64,000 nt of DNA, from positions 620,001 to 684,000 of the forward strand of contig NZ_JALKFS010000005.1 in assembly GCF_023051145.1 (NCBI RefSeq). Reading direction: 5' to 3'. The translations under genes and the position numbers were made by a program. The notes under the pieces are model-generated. The model saw only the letters and a program-made list of their open reading frames with translations, made no database searches and was not told the origin of the DNA. Positions 44,617 to 56,693 of the stretch are shown in pieces; position 1 is the stretch's first letter; each line of letters starts with the position of its first letter. Origin of the DNA: Williamsia sp. DF01-3. Lineage in GTDB: Bacteria; Actinomycetota; Actinomycetes; Mycobacteriales; Mycobacteriaceae.

Positions 44617-45100
44617 GGCAATCCCCGCCACGATCGACACCATTCCCGCCACCGCCGACCCCGAGGATGCTCTCAACCGCTTCGCGTTCGGTCTCGACGC
44701 CGCCGACCGAGGTCTGCTCGAGTCGGCGTTCACCGACGACGTCTTGTTCGACGTCAGCCGGGTCGGCGACGAGGACAGTGGATTCCCCCCGATCGAGGGC
44801 CGCGAGGCGGTGGTCGGGATGTTGCTGATGTCGATGGGTCCTCTCGACACCATGCATGCGCTGTCGAATTTCCGGGTTCGCGTAGACGGTGACCGTGCCG
44901 TCCTGAACTGTTACGCGATGGCCCAACATTTCCGCCCAGGAGAAGGGCCATCACGGCACACCACCGATCAGGTGATGATGGGCAACAAATACGACGCCGA
45001 GCTCGTCCGTGACGGCGACATCTGGCGGATCAAGCGCCTGACCATCGTCACAGTGTGGTCGCAGGGCAACCCTGACGTCCTGATCGACCACCTGCGCTAG
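44609..45100 (+). CDS. SnoaL-like (NTF2-fold) protein
   Basis: 163 aa. A cone-shaped NTF2/SnoaL_4-type domain: DRGLLESAFTDDVLFDV, THAL-like TMHALSNFRV, a His-rich HTTDQVMMGNKYDAEL and WRIKRLTIVTVWSQG. Its start overlaps the ECF sigma gene. It could be a small enzyme (dehydratase or isomerase) or a regulator of the sigma factor; the coupling favours the second, but this is inference. Confidence 0.78.
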   Translation: MPEAIPATIDTIPATADPEDALNRFAFGLDAADRGLLESAFTDDVLFDVSRVGDEDSGFPPIEGREAVVGMLLMSMGPLDTMHALSNFRVRVDGDRAVLNCYAMAQHFRPGEGPSRHTTDQVMMGNKYDAELVRDGDIWRIKRLTIVTVWSQGNPDVLIDHLR

Positions 45101-45111
45101 CCCGTCCCTTT

Positions 45112-45176
45112 CCGATGTTGTGCCCTTGTGGCGGGCTCGACCTGGGGTTTTGGTCGCCAGAAGGGCACAACATCGG
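45112..45176. terminator. very long hairpin between convergent genes
   Basis: CCGATGTTGTGCCCTT (45112-45127) and AAGGGCACAACATCGG (45161-45176) form a perfect 16-bp inverted repeat. Inner segments (CGACC with GGTCG around TGGGGTTTT) extend the pairing. It fills the gap between the SnoaL-like gene and the minus-strand acidic protein and may be a bidirectional terminator; its length would also suit a small repeat element. Confidence 0.6.
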
Positions 45177-45178
45177 GT

Positions 45179-45496
45179 TCACAGGGTCAGGTCGTCGCCC
45201 GCGGAGTAGTCGTCGGCGAGGTCGGGGCCGATGGAGAAGTCGGTCGCATCGCCGTTGATGTCGGCGTCGTCGGTCTGGAAGACGTCGTCATGGGAGTCGA
45301 CATCGCCGCCATCGACACCGGCAACGAGATCGCCCTCGGTGGAGCTGTCGTCGTTGTCGGGCACGAGTTCGTCGAAACCGGAACCGTCGTGGTCGAAGGC
45401 GGCTTCGAGACTCTGGTCGAAGACCGCCGGGTCAACCGCGTCGTCGGCGGCGATCTGCGAAAAGATGTCGCTGAGCGGGTCGTTTGGGCTGGTCAC
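45179..45496 (-). CDS. small Asp-rich acidic protein
   Basis: 105 aa from GTG 45496, with GAGGAG 8 nt upstream. N-terminus SPNDPLSDIFSQIAADDAVD; the remainder is Asp/Gly-rich (FDHDGSGFDELVPDNDD, GGDVDSHDDVF). Looser than the two D-rich repeat proteins near 38 kb but of the same style. Soluble by sequence; function unknown. Confidence 0.65.
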   Translation of the reverse strand: MTSPNDPLSDIFSQIAADDAVDPAVFDQSLEAAFDHDGSGFDELVPDNDDSSTEGDLVAGVDGGDVDSHDDVFQTDDADINGDATDFSIGPDLADDYSAGDDLTL

Positions 45497-45659
45497 GGTA
45501 CTTCTCCTCGGTCGTGGGTGCCGCTGCGCGGGCGGCGCGCGGCATGTTGGTCGGAGATAGGAGGGCCGTGGACCCCGGAATGTTCCCCAGAACACCCGCT
45601 TTGTTGTCCGTGCGTCGCCCGTGGCGGGTCGGCGCTGCGGGGCCGGTCCGTTACGCTGA

Positions 45660-48997
<3,338 letters not shown>

Positions 48998-49017
<20 letters not shown>

Positions 49018-49591
49018 TACGTATCCCGCGGCGTTCGCGCCGGTGAGTGGCGAGACCAAAGTCCTTGTGGCCGTACAGAATGTGTTCGTGGACAAGCCGG
49101 GTGCCGTGGCTTCGGCACGTGCACTGTCGCATTTCGGTGAACACTCACTGGGCTGGCTTGCCGTCGCGGGCACAGGTGCTGCCATCGCGCAGTTCCGCGG
49201 CGACGAACGTGGTCGGAACCTGTGGGTGGCTGCGGGTGTCGGAGCCTTCGGTGCCCACGCCGCCTCGGTGGTACTCAAACGCATCGTCAGGCGCAAGCGC
49301 CCCGATCATGCCGACGTGAGGATCGGGGTCGGAACTCCCAGCAAGTTGAGCTTCCCGTCCAGCCACGCCACATCGACCACCGCCGCGGCCATCCTCATCG
49401 GTCGCGCCGCCGGATTACCTCCTGCCGCGCTACCCGCCGCGCTGGTCCCGCCGATGCTGTTGTCGCGGTTGGTGCTCGGCGTGCACTACCCGACCGACGT
49501 CATCGGGGGCGCGTTGATCGGTGCCGCCTGCGCCGCCGCGGTCGGTGCCGGTGAAAGACAGACGAGAACAGAGAGCCGAGGAATGTTGTGA
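48998..49591 (+). CDS. PAP2-family phosphatase (decaprenylphosphoryl-5-phosphoribose phosphatase candidate)
   Basis: 197 aa from GTG 48998, overlapping the glfT2 end by 20 bp. The three PAP2 motifs are present: KRIVRRKRPDH, FPSSHATSTT and SRLVLGVHYPTDVIGG. Several hydrophobic helices. Position between glfT2 and ubiA matches Rv3807c, proposed to dephosphorylate the UbiA product on the way to decaprenyl-phosphoryl-arabinose. Confidence 0.88.
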
Positions 49592-50514
49592 GCGAGGAGC
49601 CGATCGAGCACGACGTGGTGCGCGGCCCGCCGAAGAATCTGGCGACCGGTCTGGTGAAGGCTGTCCGCCCACGGCAATGGGTCAAGAACGTCCTGGTCCT
49701 GGCTGCGCCGGTGGCAGCCGGAGCGGTCGACGAACCCGACATCCTGGGCCGGACGGCCATCGCCTTCGTCGCGTTCTGCCTGGTCGCCTCGTGCATCTAC
49801 CTCGTCAACGACGCCCTGGACGTCGAGGCCGACCGCAATCACCCCACCAAGCGCTTCCGTCCGATCGCTGCCGGCGTGGTCCCGGTCAATCTGGCGTTTG
49901 TGCTCGCCATCGTGCTCGGTGTCGCGTCGATCGCGATCTCGTTCCTGGCAAACTGGCAGCTCGCGGTGGTCATCGGCATCTACATGGCCATTCAGCTCGC
50001 CTACTGCTTCGGCCTCAAACACGAACCCGTCATCGACATCTGCATCGTCTCGTCGGGCTTTCTGCTCCGTGCGGTCGCGGGTGGCGTGGCCGCCGATCTC
50101 CCCAACGGTCTGTCCAAGTGGTTCCTGCTGGTGATGACCTTCGGTTCGCTGTTCATGGCGGCAGGTAAGAGGTACGCCGAACTGCAGCTCGCCGAACGGA
50201 CCGGCGCGAAGATCCGCAAGAGCCTCGAGTACTACACCACCACCTACCTGCGCTTCGTCTGGACATTGTCCGCAACCGCGGTGGTGCTCTGCTACGGCAT
50301 GTGGGCCTTCGACACGGACGGCGGCCACGACGACAACGTCTGGTACGCCCTGTCCATGGTGCCTTTCACCATCGCCATCCTGCGGTACGCAGTGGACGTC
50401 GACGGTGGTCAAGCGGGCGAACCCGAAGAAATTGCGCTCGGCGATCGTGTTCTCCAGCTGCTGGCAATCGCGTGGATAGTATGCGTGGGTGTCGCGGTCT
50501 ATGCCATCAGCTGA
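49588..50514 (+). CDS. ubiA: decaprenyl-phosphate phosphoribosyltransferase
   Basis: 308 aa polytopic UbiA-superfamily protein. First Asp-rich motif YLVNDALDVEADR (NDxxDxxxD) and a family-typical N-terminus (VKAVRPRQWVKNVLVLAAP). It transfers phosphoribose from PRPP to decaprenyl phosphate, the first committed step to the arabinan donor DPA. Overlaps the PAP2 gene by 4 bp and aftB by up to 26 bp. Confidence 0.94.
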   Translation: MSEEPIEHDVVRGPPKNLATGLVKAVRPRQWVKNVLVLAAPVAAGAVDEPDILGRTAIAFVAFCLVASCIYLVNDALDVEADRNHPTKRFRPIAAGVVPVNLAFVLAIVLGVASIAISFLANWQLAVVIGIYMAIQLAYCFGLKHEPVIDICIVSSGFLLRAVAGGVAADLPNGLSKWFLLVMTFGSLFMAAGKRYAELQLAERTGAKIRKSLEYYTTTYLRFVWTLSATAVVLCYGMWAFDTDGGHDDNVWYALSMVPFTIAILRYAVDVDGGQAGEPEEIALGDRVLQLLAIAWIVCVGVAVYAIS

Positions 50515-52531
50515 ACGGCGGCCATCACCTGAACACCGGCCAGCAGTTGAGAATCGGCCGGTAGCTGACCCACGCGTGCTCGGCCGCACTGTCAATCCGG
50601 CCACCGTTTCGCTGTGGATCAGCGCTGTCGTGGTGGGTGCGATCTTCGGTTACGGCGCATGGCAGCGCCGGTGGATCGCCGACGACGGTCTCATCGTCTT
50701 GCGCACCGTCCGGAACCTGTTGGCCGGGAACGGACCCGTCTTCAACGAGGGGGAGCGTGTCGAGGCCAACACGTCGACGGTGTGGACGTACCTGATCTGG
50801 TTCTGGAGCTGGATCACCGACGCCCAGACCGAGTACGTCGTGTTGTGGATTGCCCTGGTCCTCTCCATATCGGCCGTCCCGATCGCCATGTACGGCACCG
50901 GACGGCTCTATCGCATCCGTAAGGGTTCCGGTCCGATCAACCCCGGCTGGACGTTGCTGCTGCCTCTCGGAGCGCTGGTCTACATCACGCTTCCGCCTGC
51001 GCGTGACTTCGCCACCAGCGGCCTCGAGGTTTCCCTCTGTATCTTCTGGGCCGCGGTGCTGTGGTGCCAGCTGATCGCCTGGAGTCAGCGGCCCACCCCA
51101 GATCGCGGCATCCTTCAGGTACGCAAACAGATGGTCACCACCCTGTTGCTCGGATTCAACGCCGGTCTGGCCCCCCTCATCAGGCCCGAACTGACCGTCG
51201 TCGGCGGATTGGCGTTGCTGCTGGTGGTGTGTGCTCCGATGACGTGGCGGATGCGCTTGGCGTTTGCCGCCGCTGCGGCGGTGGTTCCGGTGGGCTACCA
51301 GATCTTCCGCATGGGTTACTACGGACTTCTCGTTCCCAACACTGCCGTGGCCAAAGATGCCTCCGGCTCGAAGTACGAACAAGGCCTCAAGTACCTGGGC
51401 AACATGTTCAGTCCTTATGCACTGTTGCTGCCGCTGGTGGTCGCGGTGGTCGCGGCCGGTCTCGCCTGGTACCTGCAGGCCCATCGGGTCCAGGTGCCGG
51501 ACTCCGGAACACGTTCGGGCAGAGTCGATCTGATGAAGGGATCGGCCGAGTCGGGCTGGCGTGAGCGCGCCACCGGCTGGAGTCGGCGGCTGCAGACCCC
51601 GACCGCGGTGGTCGCACTGATGCTCGTCTCCGGATTGCTCGAAAGTTTCTACTGGGTACGCCAGGGCGGCGACTTCATGCATGCCCGGGTGCTGCTGGTC
51701 CCGCTGTTTCTACTGATGCTCCCGGTGATGGTGATCCCGATCGCGCTGCCTGCAGGCCTCGGACGTGATCACCTCGCCGGTTGGGTCGGCACGGTGGTGA
51801 TGGCCGGACTGTGGATCACCACGGTGGTCTGGGCGATTTCCACCTCGCAGGTGGCGGGGATGAAGAACGGCACCGAGATCGGTAGGCAGGGCATCGTCGA
51901 CGAGCGACGCTTTTATATACAGAACATCGGGGTGGAGCACCCCGTCACGGCTGCCGACTACCTCAATTATCCGCGTATCCGCGCGATGGTCGAGGAGATC
52001 GCGGAGCACAGCGACACCGGCGGGGTGTTGCTGGCGTCGCCGAACTACGACGAGTGGTATTTCGACCCGCTACCCGTCCCGCCACCCCCCGGAGTCCCGA
52101 AACAGCTCACGGTCTTCTACCTGAACCTCGGTATGACGAGCATGAACGCGCCGCTCGATGTGCGGGTGACCGACCCGATGGGCCTGTCGTACCCGATCGC
52201 GGCGCACACGGACCGGCTTCCCGACGGCCGGATCGGACACGACAAAGACCTCGAGGACGAATGGGTGATCGCTGAGTCCGGTGCGTGGTCAAGGTATCCG
52301 GTGTTGCCGGCGAACCTCGATGCCGACGCCGTGCAGCAGGCGAAGGTCGCACTGACGTGCAAACCCACCCAGGACCTCATCGCCTCGTACTCTCAGCCGT
52401 GGTCGTTCGCCCGCTTCAAGCACAACCTGCGTCAGGCGGCCGGTTTCACCTCCTACCGAATCGATCGGATACCCGAGTACGAACTGCAGCGGTGCAAACT
52501 GCCCATCCCGCCACCGCTCTACCCCCGGTAG
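50489..52531 (+). CDS. aftB: terminal beta-(1->2)-arabinofuranosyltransferase AftB
   Basis: 680 aa from GTG 50489; ATG 50501 is an alternative. GT-C membrane enzyme: about ten hydrophobic helices, the first periplasmic loop with acidic residues (RRWIADDGLIVLRTVRNL), and a C-terminal soluble domain. Position between ubiA and the mycolyltransferase genes matches Rv3805c. It adds the terminal beta-arabinofuranose residues of arabinan, using decaprenyl-phosphoryl-arabinose outside the membrane. Confidence 0.92.
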   Translation: MSRSMPSAERRPSPEHRPAVENRPVADPRVLGRTVNPATVSLWISAVVVGAIFGYGAWQRRWIADDGLIVLRTVRNLLAGNGPVFNEGERVEANTSTVWTYLIWFWSWITDAQTEYVVLWIALVLSISAVPIAMYGTGRLYRIRKGSGPINPGWTLLLPLGALVYITLPPARDFATSGLEVSLCIFWAAVLWCQLIAWSQRPTPDRGILQVRKQMVTTLLLGFNAGLAPLIRPELTVVGGLALLLVVCAPMTWRMRLAFAAAAAVVPVGYQIFRMGYYGLLVPNTAVAKDASGSKYEQGLKYLGNMFSPYALLLPLVVAVVAAGLAWYLQAHRVQVPDSGTRSGRVDLMKGSAESGWRERATGWSRRLQTPTAVVALMLVSGLLESFYWVRQGGDFMHARVLLVPLFLLMLPVMVIPIALPAGLGRDHLAGWVGTVVMAGLWITTVVWAISTSQVAGMKNGTEIGRQGIVDERRFYIQNIGVEHPVTAADYLNYPRIRAMVEEIAEHSDTGGVLLASPNYDEWYFDPLPVPPPPGVPKQLTVFYLNLGMTSMNAPLDVRVTDPMGLSYPIAAHTDRLPDGRIGHDKDLEDEWVIAESGAWSRYPVLPANLDADAVQQAKVALTCKPTQDLIASYSQPWSFARFKHNLRQAAGFTSYRIDRIPEYELQRCKLPIPPPLYPR

Positions 52532-52638
52532 GAATCCCACATGCTGTGCAATCGCCCACATCAGTCTGAGAGTTTCCTGAGAAAGCGGGAGCAAGACGGC
52601 TGCTGGCGGACCGAGCCCGCGAAACCACAAAAGCCAAG

Positions 52639-52654
52639 GTCACGAATCTGTAAC
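52639..52654. promoter_or_regulatory. MtrA-like repeat upstream of the mycolyltransferase gene
   Basis: GTCAC (52639-52643) and GTAAC (52650-52654) are separated by 6 nt, one helical turn apart, similar to MtrA sites. They lie 270 bp before the mycolyltransferase start in the 389-bp gap 52532-52920. A second looser pair, GTCAC and GTCAG, is near 52737-52752. No gene is visible in the gap. Confidence 0.35.
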
Positions 52655-52920
52655 GCGGCGTTTCGCATGTCCGATAGACATGGAGAGCACAGATCTGGCC
52701 TGGTCAAGTGGCCAACCCAGGCCAGAGTGGAACCGGTCACAGGGTTTGTCAGCAGGCGATGCATCCAATAGGCTCCGTTCGGTTGCAGGACGGCATCGCC
52801 AGATGACCGCCCAGCTGTGTGGCACCTGAAAACTTTGGTGTTGATCAAGACCCTCGTGGCCGTGGTTCGAGATGGAACCAGACAAGGCCCCGCTGCTGGA
52901 CAGAGAGAGAGTTGTATTCG

Positions 52921-53898
52921 ATGCGCGTAAGCACACCGTCGAGGCGAGTGGGGATGGGCAGACGCCTCATCGCTGCTTTTGCCGCACTGGCGACCATTGC
53001 CGGAGTCGGGGTCGTTGCCGGCACCGGCACAGCCAACGCCTGGGGCACCGGAAACGGATTCCAGCAATGGAATGTCGATGGCTGTGGGATGCCGTCCGTG
53101 AAGGTTCGGTCCTGGTCGAAGCCCGGCAACTACAAGACGGTTGTGCTGCTGGACGGCCTGCGCGCGACGTACGACGTCAGCGGCTGGGAGCACGAGACCA
53201 ATGTGCAGAACATGGTCAACAGCGGCGTCAACGTGGTCATGCCCGTCGGCGGACCCGCCAGCTTCTACAGCGACTGGAATGCGCCGAGCAACTTCAACCG
53301 CCAGCCGTACAAGTACATGTGGAACTGCGTCATCACCAACACCCTGGTCAAGGGCATGGACGCGCGTGGTCTCCGAGTCGGCCCCGGCGGCAAGTACGCC
53401 ATCGCCGGCATCTCGATGGGCGGCAACGCCGCACTGGTCATCGGAGCCAACAACAAGCAGAACTACTCACACGCCTTCTCGATGTCGGGTTACCTCAACC
53501 TGTCCGCACCGGGCATGAAGTCGGCCATCCGCGTCGCCTTGCTCGATGCAAACGGCGGACCGTGGAACTCGGACAGCATGTGGGGCCCTCCGTGGAGCAC
53601 TCGTTGGTACGACAACGACCCGTTTGTGCAGATCACCAAGATGCACGGACTGAAGGTTCGCGTCGGATCGGGTAGCGGTGTCCCGGGTGGCTACAACGTG
53701 GGCGACAACGCCGTCGGAATCGTCCAGGGCGTCCCGCTCGAGGTCTTGTCGCTGGCCCAGACCCGCGCGTTCGAGGTCCAGGCCTTCGTCAACCGCGTCA
53801 ACCTCACCACCGACTACCCGGCCACCGGCACCCACAAGTGGGGCTACTGGCAGGACATGATGTGGCGAGCACTCCAGCAGGGCTGGTTCCGCGGATAA
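52921..53898 (+). CDS. secreted mycolyltransferase (antigen 85 family)
   Basis: 325 aa from ATG 52921. Signal peptide (RRLIAAFAALATIAGVGVVAG ... ANA) then the Ag85 fold: LLDGLRATYDVSGWE, MPVGGPASFYSDW, nucleophile GISMGGNAAL and His in GTHKWGYWQ. It transfers mycolates between trehalose monomycolate and arabinogalactan or another trehalose. No C-terminal repeats, unlike the next gene. Followed by a long terminator. Confidence 0.92.
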   Translation: MRVSTPSRRVGMGRRLIAAFAALATIAGVGVVAGTGTANAWGTGNGFQQWNVDGCGMPSVKVRSWSKPGNYKTVVLLDGLRATYDVSGWEHETNVQNMVNSGVNVVMPVGGPASFYSDWNAPSNFNRQPYKYMWNCVITNTLVKGMDARGLRVGPGGKYAIAGISMGGNAALVIGANNKQNYSHAFSMSGYLNLSAPGMKSAIRVALLDANGGPWNSDSMWGPPWSTRWYDNDPFVQITKMHGLKVRVGSGSGVPGGYNVGDNAVGIVQGVPLEVLSLAQTRAFEVQAFVNRVNLTTDYPATGTHKWGYWQDMMWRALQQGWFRG

Positions 53899-53928
53899 CC
53901 ACCGTGACATCCCTCTAGTCACAAAATT

Positions 53929-54004
53929 CACACCTGTCACAGGTGTGGCAACCTCAAAACAGAACGTCCTACGTGTAAGAAACACGTAGGACGTTCTGTT
54001 TTTG
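53929..54004. terminator. tandem hairpins with strong bidirectional terminator
   Basis: A first stem CACACCTG-TCA-CAGGTGTG (53929-53947) is followed by a 21-22 bp perfect stem (53955-53976 with 53982-54003, loop AAGAA). This stem begins with AAAA and ends with TTTTT, so it can act in both directions. It separates the two mycolyltransferase genes, which are therefore separately transcribed. Confidence 0.92.
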
Positions 54005-54097
54005 TCTGCCGGTCCGCCTTCATCCGGGCGCCGTCCGGTGACGAAGGGCTGCAGAGCTAGACCACAGTGGTGACGGTGACTTGAGGAGTAGAGGTAC

Positions 54098-55972
54098 ATG
54101 CGGCAGAGATTTGTGCGCGGCGCACTGGGACTGATGGCCGGCGCGGTATCCGTGTGCACAGTGCTGGGTATGTCCTCGACCGTTGCGGTCGCCGCCCCTG
54201 CGCCCCAGAGCCCTGCGGCACCTGCTGTGCAGGCGCCCGCCCTCCAGGCGCCGGCGCCGGTCCCAGGCGTCAAGATCACCAACACGTTCTGGTATTCCGA
54301 CCGCCGGGTCGCCATGTGGGTGTACTCGCCCGCGATGGGCACCAACATCCAGGTGCAGTTGCTGCTCGCACGCGACTGGAACTATCGTCCGGCGAACAAG
54401 TTCCCGCAGATGTACATGCTCGACGGACTGCGGGCACAGGACGACCAGAACGGCTGGGTCCTCAACACCAACATCGAGGACTTCTACAAGGACAAGAACG
54501 TCAACGTTGTCCTGCCCGTCGGTGGTGAGTCGAGCTTCTACACAGACTGGGCCGAGCCGGACAACGGCAAGAACTACCAGTGGGAGACGTTCCTGACGAA
54601 GGAACTCCCACCGTTGCTGGAGAGCCAGTGGCGCTCCACCGACGTGCGTGGAGTCGAAGGGCTGTCGATGGGTGGCAGCGCCGCGATGATGCTCGCCGGC
54701 CGCAACCCGGGCTTCTTCAAGTTCGCCGCATCGTTCTCGGGCATCTTGCAGCTCAGTTCCTTCGGGATGCCGCAGGCGGTGCAGTTCGCGATGAACGACG
54801 CCGGTGGATACGACTCGAGCAAGATGTTCGGACCGCCGACCAACCCGGCGTGGAAGGAACACGACCCGTACCTGCTGGCCGACAAGCTCAAGGGCGTGAG
54901 CCTCTACGTCTCGTCCGGTAACGGCATGGTCGGTCAGTACGACACCCCATCGACCATCCCCTACCTCGCGACGAACTACGCGGGCGTGGGTCTCGAGGTG
55001 CTGTCGCGTGTCACCTCGCAGCAGTTCGCCAGCAAGCTGAACCAGCTCGGCGTCCCGGCCCAGGCGGTCTACCGCGCGTCGGGGACCCACACGTGGCCGT
55101 ACTGGCAGTTCGAGATGCAGCAGGCGTGGCCGCAGGCCGCAGGTGCACTCGGACTCGGGGTCGACCGGCCGGCCTGCTCGACCGGTGGCGCGATCGCGCC
55201 CGTCTACAAGGCCAACAAGAAGGCACTCGAGGAGTGCCTGACCCCCGAATACGACGTGCCGGGCGGGCGGGCTCAGGACTTCCGCAACGGGCGGATCATC
55301 TGGTCGGCGAAGACCGGCGCCAAGGTGGTCGGCGGCGGAATCGGCGGCGCGTACGTGGCTGCCGGAGGACCGGGCGGGTGGCTCGGGTTCCCGACCAGTG
55401 ACGAGCTCGCGACACCGGACCGGATCGGGCGCTTCAACCGCTTCCAGAACGGCAACATCTACTGGACCGCGAAGACCGGCGCACATGCCGTCGGCGGTGC
55501 GATCTTGGCCGACTGGGGCAAGGCCGGGTACGAACGTGGCCCGCTGAAGTACCCGACCGGGGACGAGATCGACACACCCAACAAGAAGGGTCGGGTGCAG
55601 GCGTTCCAGATCGGCGGCTACTACTGGACTCCGGCAAACGGTGCGCACTCGGTCCAGGGCAAGATCATGGACAAGTACGCCACGCTCGACTTCGAGGGCG
55701 GATGGCTCGGATTCCCGAAGACCAACGAGATCGGGTTGCGCGACGGCGGACGGTTCAACGCATTCGACGGCGGCAACATCTACTGGACGCCGGCCAAGGG
55801 TGCATTTGCCATCCCTCTCGGACCCATCTACGACGCGTGGGGCAAGGCCGGATTCGAGAACGGCAAGTTCGGCTATCCGGTCAGCGATCAGATGAACATC
55901 ACCGGCGGTTACCGGGTGAACTTCGAACGCGGCGCCATCGAGGTCGTGAACGGGGTCGTCACCGCCAAGTGA
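54098..55972 (+). CDS. secreted mycolyltransferase with C-terminal LGFP repeats
   Basis: 624 aa. Signal peptide (VRGALGLMAGAVSVCTVLGMSSTVAVAA), Ala/Pro-rich spacer, then the Ag85-type domain to about residue 350: MLDGLRAQDDQNGW, LPVGGESSFYTDW, nucleophile GLSMGGSAAMM, His in SGTHTWPYWQ. The last 250 residues are four to five LGFP repeats (GGWLGFPTSDE, GPLKYPTGDE, GGWLGFPKTNE, GKFGYPVSDQ) that anchor to the wall, as in corynebacterial PS1/Cop1. Closest in role to FbpA-type enzymes of the locus. Confidence 0.93.
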   Translation: MRQRFVRGALGLMAGAVSVCTVLGMSSTVAVAAPAPQSPAAPAVQAPALQAPAPVPGVKITNTFWYSDRRVAMWVYSPAMGTNIQVQLLLARDWNYRPANKFPQMYMLDGLRAQDDQNGWVLNTNIEDFYKDKNVNVVLPVGGESSFYTDWAEPDNGKNYQWETFLTKELPPLLESQWRSTDVRGVEGLSMGGSAAMMLAGRNPGFFKFAASFSGILQLSSFGMPQAVQFAMNDAGGYDSSKMFGPPTNPAWKEHDPYLLADKLKGVSLYVSSGNGMVGQYDTPSTIPYLATNYAGVGLEVLSRVTSQQFASKLNQLGVPAQAVYRASGTHTWPYWQFEMQQAWPQAAGALGLGVDRPACSTGGAIAPVYKANKKALEECLTPEYDVPGGRAQDFRNGRIIWSAKTGAKVVGGGIGGAYVAAGGPGGWLGFPTSDELATPDRIGRFNRFQNGNIYWTAKTGAHAVGGAILADWGKAGYERGPLKYPTGDEIDTPNKKGRVQAFQIGGYYWTPANGAHSVQGKIMDKYATLDFEGGWLGFPKTNEIGLRDGGRFNAFDGGNIYWTPAKGAFAIPLGPIYDAWGKAGFENGKFGYPVSDQMNITGGYRVNFERGAIEVVNGVVTAK

Positions 55973-56134
55973 TTCCTCAGGTGCCTTCTGTAGCCTTGCG
56001 GAGGTATTCAGGGCGCAGAGCGCGAATCCCGGCGCGCAGCGCGGGGTGCCCGGGTCGGCCTGGCGGAGCGTTTTCGGTCCGTCGGCTCACCGGACCCCGC
56101 CGTGCCGCCCGGCGAGAAGACACAAGGAAGTGAC

Positions 56135-56659
56135 ATGACAGGCAACATCATTCGGGTTGTGACAGCGGGTGCGGCGCTGCTCATCACCGCAGCGCTCGCC
56201 ACCGGTTGCGGCGACGATTCGACCGCGTCGGCGCCGACTGATTCGGTGAGCACCACCAGTAGTACGACGAGCGCCACCAGCAGCGCTGCGCCGTCGTCTG
56301 GCGCCTCGACGGCCACGTCGACCGAGGCGAGCAGCGACGGTCAGCCCGACGACACCCAGGGTCTTCCCGAGACGGGCCCGCCCTCAGCGAACGTGCCCGA
56401 GGGCGTCGACGAGAACGACAAGACCGAGGACTACCTCGCGGAGTTGAAGAAGCAGGGCGTCGAGTTCCCCAACGACCCCGACAACGCCATCGCGCTCAGT
56501 GCCGCCTCGGCGGTCTGCCAGGGCAAGGAACAGGGCGCCAGCCCGGCCGACATCAAGGTGATCGTGGTACCTCTGGTGGGCTCGGGCACCACCGACGAGG
56601 CCAAGGCACAGGCCAACGCCGACAAGGTGATCAAGGCCGCCGAAGCCAAGTACTGCTGA
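56135..56659 (+). CDS. DUF732 lipoprotein
   Basis: 174 aa from ATG 56135 (AAGGAAG upstream). Lipobox LATGC near residue 25 predicts lipid attachment; a Ser/Thr-rich linker follows. The DUF732 domain (DYLAELKKQGVEFPND ... AVCQGKEQG ... AAEAKYC) has the two conserved Cys. Function unknown. It shares orientation with the wall operon, 35 bp before the cutinase gene. Confidence 0.82.
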   Translation: MTGNIIRVVTAGAALLITAALATGCGDDSTASAPTDSVSTTSSTTSATSSAAPSSGASTATSTEASSDGQPDDTQGLPETGPPSANVPEGVDENDKTEDYLAELKKQGVEFPNDPDNAIALSAASAVCQGKEQGASPADIKVIVVPLVGSGTTDEAKAQANADKVIKAAEAKYC

Positions 56660-56693
56660 CGGTCGCCGACATGACAACCACAAAGCGGCCGAC

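Noticed and set aside
54020-55648. 542-codon minus-strand frame opposite the LGFP mycolyltransferase
   Set aside because: Antisense shadow caused by codon bias; no recognisable domain or start site.
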